From Scytalidium lignicola (taxonomy: Eukaryota; Ascomycota; Leotiomycetes): a DNA stretch of 21,086 bases. Below are positions 16,302 through 21,086 of this stretch, piece by piece (the first letter of the stretch is position 1; every line of letters starts with the position of its first letter). Position numbers and translations under genes: made by a program. The stretch is from the NCBI GenBank assembly GCA_002812745.2, contig NCSJ02000517.1, forward strand, positions 1-21,086, written 5' to 3'. The notes beneath the pieces were generated by a model. It ran no database searches and had not been told where the DNA came from. It worked only from the letters and a program-made list of their open reading frames with translations.

Positions 16302-17687
16302 TCAAAATGGGGGACCAATCGCATCATGGAGCAGCCTCATGGGAGGATTCATATGCATAGCATGCCAGGTGATATCAGTCCACCAAGATAATATTGACGG
16401 CAGTGGTACTCCAACAATGGGTTGATCAAATCGCTTTGTGACTGAGAAAGCGAATTCGCCATTCGAGAACACTGTTACACAGCCCTGGCCAGCGATGGCA
16501 ACAACAATATTAGTGTAATTTGGATCAACTTTGATATTACATGGGCCAATATCCTGGGTTGTTTCATGATTACCATCCCAGTCAGCCCATCGGTTGGTAT
16601 TTGAATTCATGAAAGGAGACCCGAACAAGATGGCAGCAATAATAGGTGACTCTCCTAGTTTCTGTCGCATTTGAGCTGAGAAATCGTAAGCCTTTGATAC
16701 GGTCAGTGAATATACAGCGATGCTGCATCCATATGCCGCAGGAGGCTGCTGATAGATCCAATCATCAGTGGCCTGGTTGACCATAGTTCTGTCAACCGTG
16801 AGACCACGCGCGTCAAGGATGCCTCAATTCTCTGTTGCGACGTACTTGGAGGCCCAGGACTGGGACAAGACAATATCAGAAGCTGATTCCGGCGCATTAG
16901 TCTTATCAGAGCGGAAATATGAAGGCACGGTTGTGACGTTTGCAACTACGATTGCTGTCTCAACAACCTCCTTTCGTTGAAAGCTGAAGTCGAGTTTGGG
17001 CATGGATTGACTATCTGTTTTGGGCCATTGTACCGTTGTAATATATTGACCTGCTTGGAAGACAAAGACACTGTAGTTGAGTTTGTCCGGAGAAAGAACA
17101 TAGAGTACTGTAATGGTGGTGGGGTTTTCAGGGCCAGTAGCCGGCTGATCTGTATGTTCTATTGTGAGATGGGATATCTTATCATTCGTTTTGTTGCTAG
17201 CTGGTCCAGCCCAAGTCTCCAAGCTCCACGCCGAACTTCCTAGACCAGCAGGGTCTGAGGCATTTGGAGTCCATGTCATTGTTAGATCTGCACTGGTTGG
17301 CAGTTGGACCGGTCGGAAAATAACTGGACTAGTGCATTTAATAGTAATATCGAAAGTGAATAAGAATCCATTAGTAAACCATTCATCGGCAGTTGGTAAA
17401 TTGGACGTGATGTTGATGGTATCTGAACCTTGAGTTGCTGGACATTGCAAAATCGTGGCACCAGGCTGAGAATTGCTGGTGCTCCAGTTTTGAAGGGGTC
17501 CTACTGTCCACAGTTCCGGAGGATCTCCAATTACGTAGTGTGATACGAGACATGCTTGGTCGATAACATCAATTGTCGGAGGATTTACTGTGACAGCAAA
17601 TGGCGAGCCAGCTACAGGAATTGAATTTACCATGACATGGGAGTGGTATGAACTAACCCCAAGATCTGAGAAAACCGTGTAGCTCAT
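16302..17687 (-). CDS. 5'-truncated gene: filamin-like repeat end plus unknown secretory-looking region, two exons
   Basis: Proposed join on the minus strand: 17687-16846 and 16788-16302, giving 442 aa from the first ATG. A TGA at 16826-16824 interrupts the unspliced frame, but a 57-nt GTACGT..ACAG intron (16845-16789) removes it in phase. The first 35 residues end HVMVNSIPVAGSPFAVTVNP, the second half of a filamin/ABP280-type Ig repeat (..GSPF.V.V). A complete repeat would need about 60 more residues upstream, but a stop at 17708-17706 and then retrotransposon DNA follow. The rest matches no family I know. It holds seven N-glycosylation sequons (NWS, NIT, NAS, NKT, NYS, NVT, NYT), suggesting secretion or a luminal/external position. 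The C terminus has Trp-rich SWWTDITWHAMH. It is probably a gene remnant; use of the internal ATG as a true start cannot be excluded. Confidence 0.6.
16789..16845 (-). other. Predicted 57-nt intron that removes an in-frame TGA
   Basis: Donor GTACGT and acceptor TTGACAG enclose 57 nt, a multiple of three. Splicing joins AA to A, making a Lys codon, and continues with Thr-Met-Val-Asn. Without splicing the frame stops after Ala-Thr-Glu-Asn. The branch site is weak (CCTTGAC). The alternative is a CGA-to-TGA nonsense change in one exon. Confidence 0.6.
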
Positions 17688-18857
17688 ATTTATTTGGCCA
17701 GTACATTAATGAAAGTTGAAGTTATGCAAATTCCAAGAATTATAAATATCTTATTAGAATTATCAGAGAAAGAAAGTTCAAACTCAGAAAAAACATCTAA
17801 TAAAGAAGTCAATAAAGTAATATTTATAACAATAAGAAGGACTTAGCATGTTAAACACCCTTAAGAAGAAGAGGAAGCTAAGAACTCAGACAAATGAAGA
17901 TTAATTCTAAGAGTTAATAGAATCTAGATGATTATACTAATGAACTTTAAAGGTATACTAACAGAATAATATTTTATTTTTAAAGAGGTATTAATCTTAA
18001 GATACTATCTAATGATTAGTATAAGAAGACTAAGAGAATAAGAAATCTTAAACAGAAGTCAACTTTATAAAATTATATAATAAGAGAAAACAATTATTTA
18101 AGAACAAGAACTTGACCTTGAAAACCTTGCTCTAGTTTATAAGATTAACCTTTAGAGTATCATCATAAAGAGAAGAATACACAAGTTCTTCTTACCAGTA
18201 GAAAGAACTCAAATACAAGATGACTTTGACTAGATACCTAAGAATACTTAAATAATAATAGAAGAAGGATTAAGTCATGTTATATGAGAACAATATGACT
18301 TACAATGAAGAGGTTACCTAATGATAACTTTCTAACAAAATCAAGCAAAAGTAAAAATATAATATAAAGAAATCTAAGGTTTAAGAAAATCAATAGAACA
18401 ATTGCTTAAAGTTAAGTAATATTATACTTAACAAGAATAAAGAGAACTAGTTAAGATTATTGTTGAACTAGTTAACTAAGATGTAAAAGTGTTATTTATA
18501 GTTAATAAATTAAAGGAAGATTTATTACCTTTAGAATTACTTATTATATTATTAAGGAAAGACAAGTTAATACAAAGGATTAATTAATAGTTTAACTAAG
18601 AAGTAATAATATACTCTTTGAATTCTACAACAAGAATTCTTAAGGAAAGTAATATCTTTATCATGGAAATAAGGGAACACCTTGGAAATGAAATGACAAA
18701 ATGAGTATAGAATATATGTACATTCATGAATAATAAAAGCTTAGATAGACTAAGGTTAAGAGATTTTATAAAAAGATAAATAATACTATTTAAGGAACTT
18801 CAAGAGAATACTAAAGATTTAGAAATTGAAGATAACATATCAATTAATAATACTAGA

Positions 18858-19075
18858 AACATTAATCTTTACTTTATAAACAATAAGAGTTCATTATATA
18901 TAAACATAAAACTATACAGAAAACTAGTAAAGGCTTTGATTAGTTCAAGAGTTAAAAGGAATTTTATCAGTAAACAAGTTATAAAACAACTTGGACTTAG
19001 TATAAGAGTTAAGAAAGACAATTACTTGATATTATTAATGAACAATAGTATAATCAAGAGAGTAATTGATGTTTA
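18858..19075 (+). pseudogene. Gypsy aspartic protease remnant
   Basis: The frame is open for about 70 codons and contains KLVKALISSRVKRNFISKQ followed by IKQLGLSIRVKKDNY. Gypsy proteases have D-S/T-G-A at the position of ISSRV, so the active-site Asp is missing. FIS and QLGL are conserved features of the family. Confidence 0.75.
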
Positions 19076-19310
19076 AACTTATAAGCTAAACATGTAAATT
19101 AATAATAACCATCAAGAGAAGATATCTTTTAATGTTATACAGTTAAGAACATATTAAGTAATACTAAGAATAAAATGAATAAGAAAGTATAATCTAATAA
19201 TTAATTGAAGAACAAGTATGATTATCTTTTTAGAAGAAGAATAAAATTCAATGTCTTTAAGAATTATTTATGTTAATAAAACTTTAAAACATATTCTTAA
19301 AGAATATTAT

Positions 19311-20440
19311 GAATAATTAAAGCTATTCACAGAAAAACTTGATGATTCAACTTTACTTAAGTACAAACTATAAAATCATAAGATAAAGTTTAAAGAGAAG
19401 TTTAGACTAGTTTATAAACTAATTTATCAAACAACTCTTGCTGAGGATAAAGCAATAAAGAAATAGTTGTTCAAGAAAATAATGTTTAGAAGTTTGTATA
19501 AAGAAGGTTATAATGAAGTTAGAATACTATTATATTATATAAAGAAGAAAAACAATCTGTTAAAATAACCTTGTAATAATTACAAACACTTAAATAGTAG
19601 AATTAAAAAAGACTAATACCTCTTATTATTAATAAATTCAATAATAAACAAGTTAAAGGGAATTGTTATATTCACTAAGCTAGACTTATAATCAGTATTT
19701 AATCTGGTTAAAATTAAAAGAGATAATGAGTAGAAAATTACTATTAAAACAAAATATAGANTTATTTAAGTCATTAGTTATAACATTTAGTATAACTAAT
19801 GCTTTAACAATATAATAAAGAATAATAGACTATATATTAAAAAAANTATTTAAAGAAATTCATAATAATATATCTTAATAATATAATCATTTATTTGAAG
19901 AGTATTAAAGAATACAAAGAGTATATTAAGCTTGTTCTACAAGTATTGTAAAAGGCAGGATTATATTATAAATCAGTAAAATACAAATTTCATAAGGAAT
20001 AAATTTAGTTCTTAGAATATTGTATTTCTGGAGAAAGAATAAAAACCCTTAATAATAAGATTTAATCAATTAAGGAATAAGAATTACTTAAAACAATTAA
20101 GCAATTACAAAGTTTCTTAAAGTTAGTCAACTATTACTAAAGATTTATAAAAGACTATTTTAAAATCTCTATACTATTAACTGAACTCATAAAAAAGGAT
20201 TAAGCTTATAAATGGAATAACATTATAAAAGAAGTATTTTAAAGTATTAAAGATGCTTTTATAAAAGGAAATTTCTTAAGAATCTTTAATTTAAAAAGAG
20301 AAATAAGAATTAAAACAAATACTTCTGATGTAACATTAAGAGTTATGTTGTTATAATCATAGCAGATTAGTAAACAATATTATTAAGTATTATTAACATT
20401 TTAATCAAAAAANGTTGAATACTATAAAAAGAAATTATTA
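19311..20440 (+). pseudogene. Gypsy reverse transcriptase and RNase H remnant
   Basis: RT blocks are recognisable despite stops: LPCNNYKHLNSR-like and IVIFTKLDL near 19565-19690, then YLNN at 19871-19882 where YLDD should stand. HKEQ..FLEYCISGERIKTL and LQSFLKLVNYY.RFIKDY (about 19990-20160) are the RT thumb and connection. The RNase H start reads IRIKTNTSD (about 20306-20329), with Asn in place of the first catalytic Asp. The YLNN and TNTSD segments share one frame, so here the damage is substitutions rather than indels. Confidence 0.85.
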
Positions 20441-20977
20441 AACATTAGATAAGAAAATGTTAATTATTATAAAAGCTTTAAAGTATTGAAAAGTGTATAC
20501 TGTTAAATCTAATGAAATTGTGAATATACTTTTAGATCACTATAACCTTTAATACTTCATAATAACCAAGTAATTAAATGTAAGACAAGCATAATAAGCA
20601 AAGAAATTATCTAAGTATAATTTTAAGATTACTCATGTTAAAGGTAAAAACAATAAGAAAACAAATGTTTTAAACCAAAAACTTAAGTATTTAACTAAGG
20701 AAAAANGAAAAAAGTAAACTAATATTAAGAGAAGATGAAGATAAACTTTTAGTATATAATAAAGGACAACTTATAACCATTATAATAATAACAGATAAGC
20801 ATTAAACTAATTAAATTAAAGAAATAACTAAAAANGGAAAACGAAGAGAATACTTTACTAAATATAACCAAAGGTGAATAGGAGAAAATCAAAGACATTT
20901 AATATAAGAACAAGAAGTTATATATACTAACAAAACTAGTAAAAGAGTTTGTTAAAGAATAATACAATCTACTATAT

Positions 20978-21086
20978 AATGAACATATAAGAGTAACTTA
21001 ATGCTATTACCAAATTAATAAGAATTACTTCATTATAAAACTATAGTTAATAATTAAGAAAGTAATCACAAAATACAAAATTTATA
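20978..21086 (+). pseudogene. Start of gypsy integrase zinc-binding region, truncated
   Basis: The frame NEHIRVT, stop, CYYQINKNYFIIKL resembles the His-containing beginning of the H2C2 integrase zinc finger (H..GH....T......YYWP). The window ends before the Cys pair, so the call rests on position after RNase H and partial similarity. Confidence 0.45.

Larger units (their letters stand above)
17709..21086 (+). mobile_element. RIP-degraded Ty3/gypsy retrotransposon, cut by the window end
   Basis: About 3.4 kb of extremely AT-rich DNA whose plus-strand frames, read through stops, follow the gypsy order: gag-like start, aspartic protease, reverse transcriptase, RNase H and the start of the integrase. 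Stops are mostly TAA/TAG where Gln or Trp is expected. Catalytic residues are lost in RT and RNase H. No 5' LTR is visible between the filamin-like gene and the gag-like region, so the left end is truncated; the right end is beyond the window. Five single Ns lie in or next to homopolymers here. Confidence 0.9.

Noticed and set aside
16824..16826. TGA as a readthrough or recoded (selenocysteine) codon
   Set aside because: No recoding element is visible, selenocysteine is not used by ascomycetes as far as known, and a normal 57-nt intron explains the stop.
18858..21086. An active retrovirus-like element
   Set aside because: Numerous in-frame stops and lost catalytic residues show that it is inactive.
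1..21086. CRISPR array, tRNA, rRNA or tandem satellite
   Set aside because: No regularly spaced direct repeats with unique spacers, no tRNA B-box within a cloverleaf context and no rRNA segment were seen on either strand.

Overview
The window looks like nuclear DNA of a filamentous ascomycete (Pezizomycotina). The protein-coding genes are separated by very AT-rich tracts full of decayed transposons. Introns are short (51-82 nt), with GTAAGT/GTACGT-type donors and CTAAC-type branch sites. The transposon relics carry the damage expected from repeat-induced point mutation (RIP): CAA/CAG read as TAA/TAG and catalytic Asp read as Asn. Families seen are ascomycete-typical: Fot1/pogo transposases, a Zn(II)2Cys6 factor, an HOL1-like MFS carrier, a PhyH dioxygenase, a DUF3716-like protein and a GT17 glycosyltransferase. 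I cannot name a genus.

Layout, left to right. 1-84 is the tail of an LTR that sits inside a decayed Fot1/pogo element (85-710). 711-1810 is gene-free and includes the promoter of a five-exon MFS transporter (1811-3736, +). That gene converges on an intronless phytanoyl-CoA dioxygenase-like gene (4115-5098, -), whose upstream region (5099-5540) is rich in recognisable motifs. 5700-6200 is a palindrome-dense stretch, with a long imperfect hairpin, a cluster of CACGTG-like boxes and a perfect 23-bp-arm inverted repeat. A three-exon DUF3716-like gene follows (6730-7511, +), then AT-rich DNA with a second copy of the LTR (8241-8583). Next come a broken Zn2Cys6 regulator gene (10148-10425, +), a second decayed Fot1/pogo element (10819-12690, -), a hydrophobic exon-pair remnant (13040-13386, +) and a 544-bp MITE-like element with about 31-bp terminal inverted repeats (13677-14220). 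The MITE ends about 430 bp before the intact GT17 gene (14650-15831, +). A two-exon gene with a filamin-like N-terminal piece (16302-17687, -) has lost its 5' part, and its remaining end abuts a heavily mutated Ty3/gypsy retrotransposon that fills 17709-21086.

How the genes may work together. The MFS carrier and the PhyH oxygenase are the only plausible functional pair. They are convergent neighbours and both upstream regions carry a GCCGCGYTTATC-type (GATAA) composite. The PhyH promoter also holds five CATTCY motifs, the published target of the conidiation regulator AbaA. This suggests, but does not prove, a small developmentally controlled oxidation/export module. The other genes look like independent islands. 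The leading unknowns are the 5'-truncated filamin-like protein of unknown C-terminal family, the pair of sequence-related introns in the DUF3716-like gene, and the tandem 17-bp repeats at the pogo termini. I found no CRISPR array, tRNA, rRNA or bacterial-type feature.
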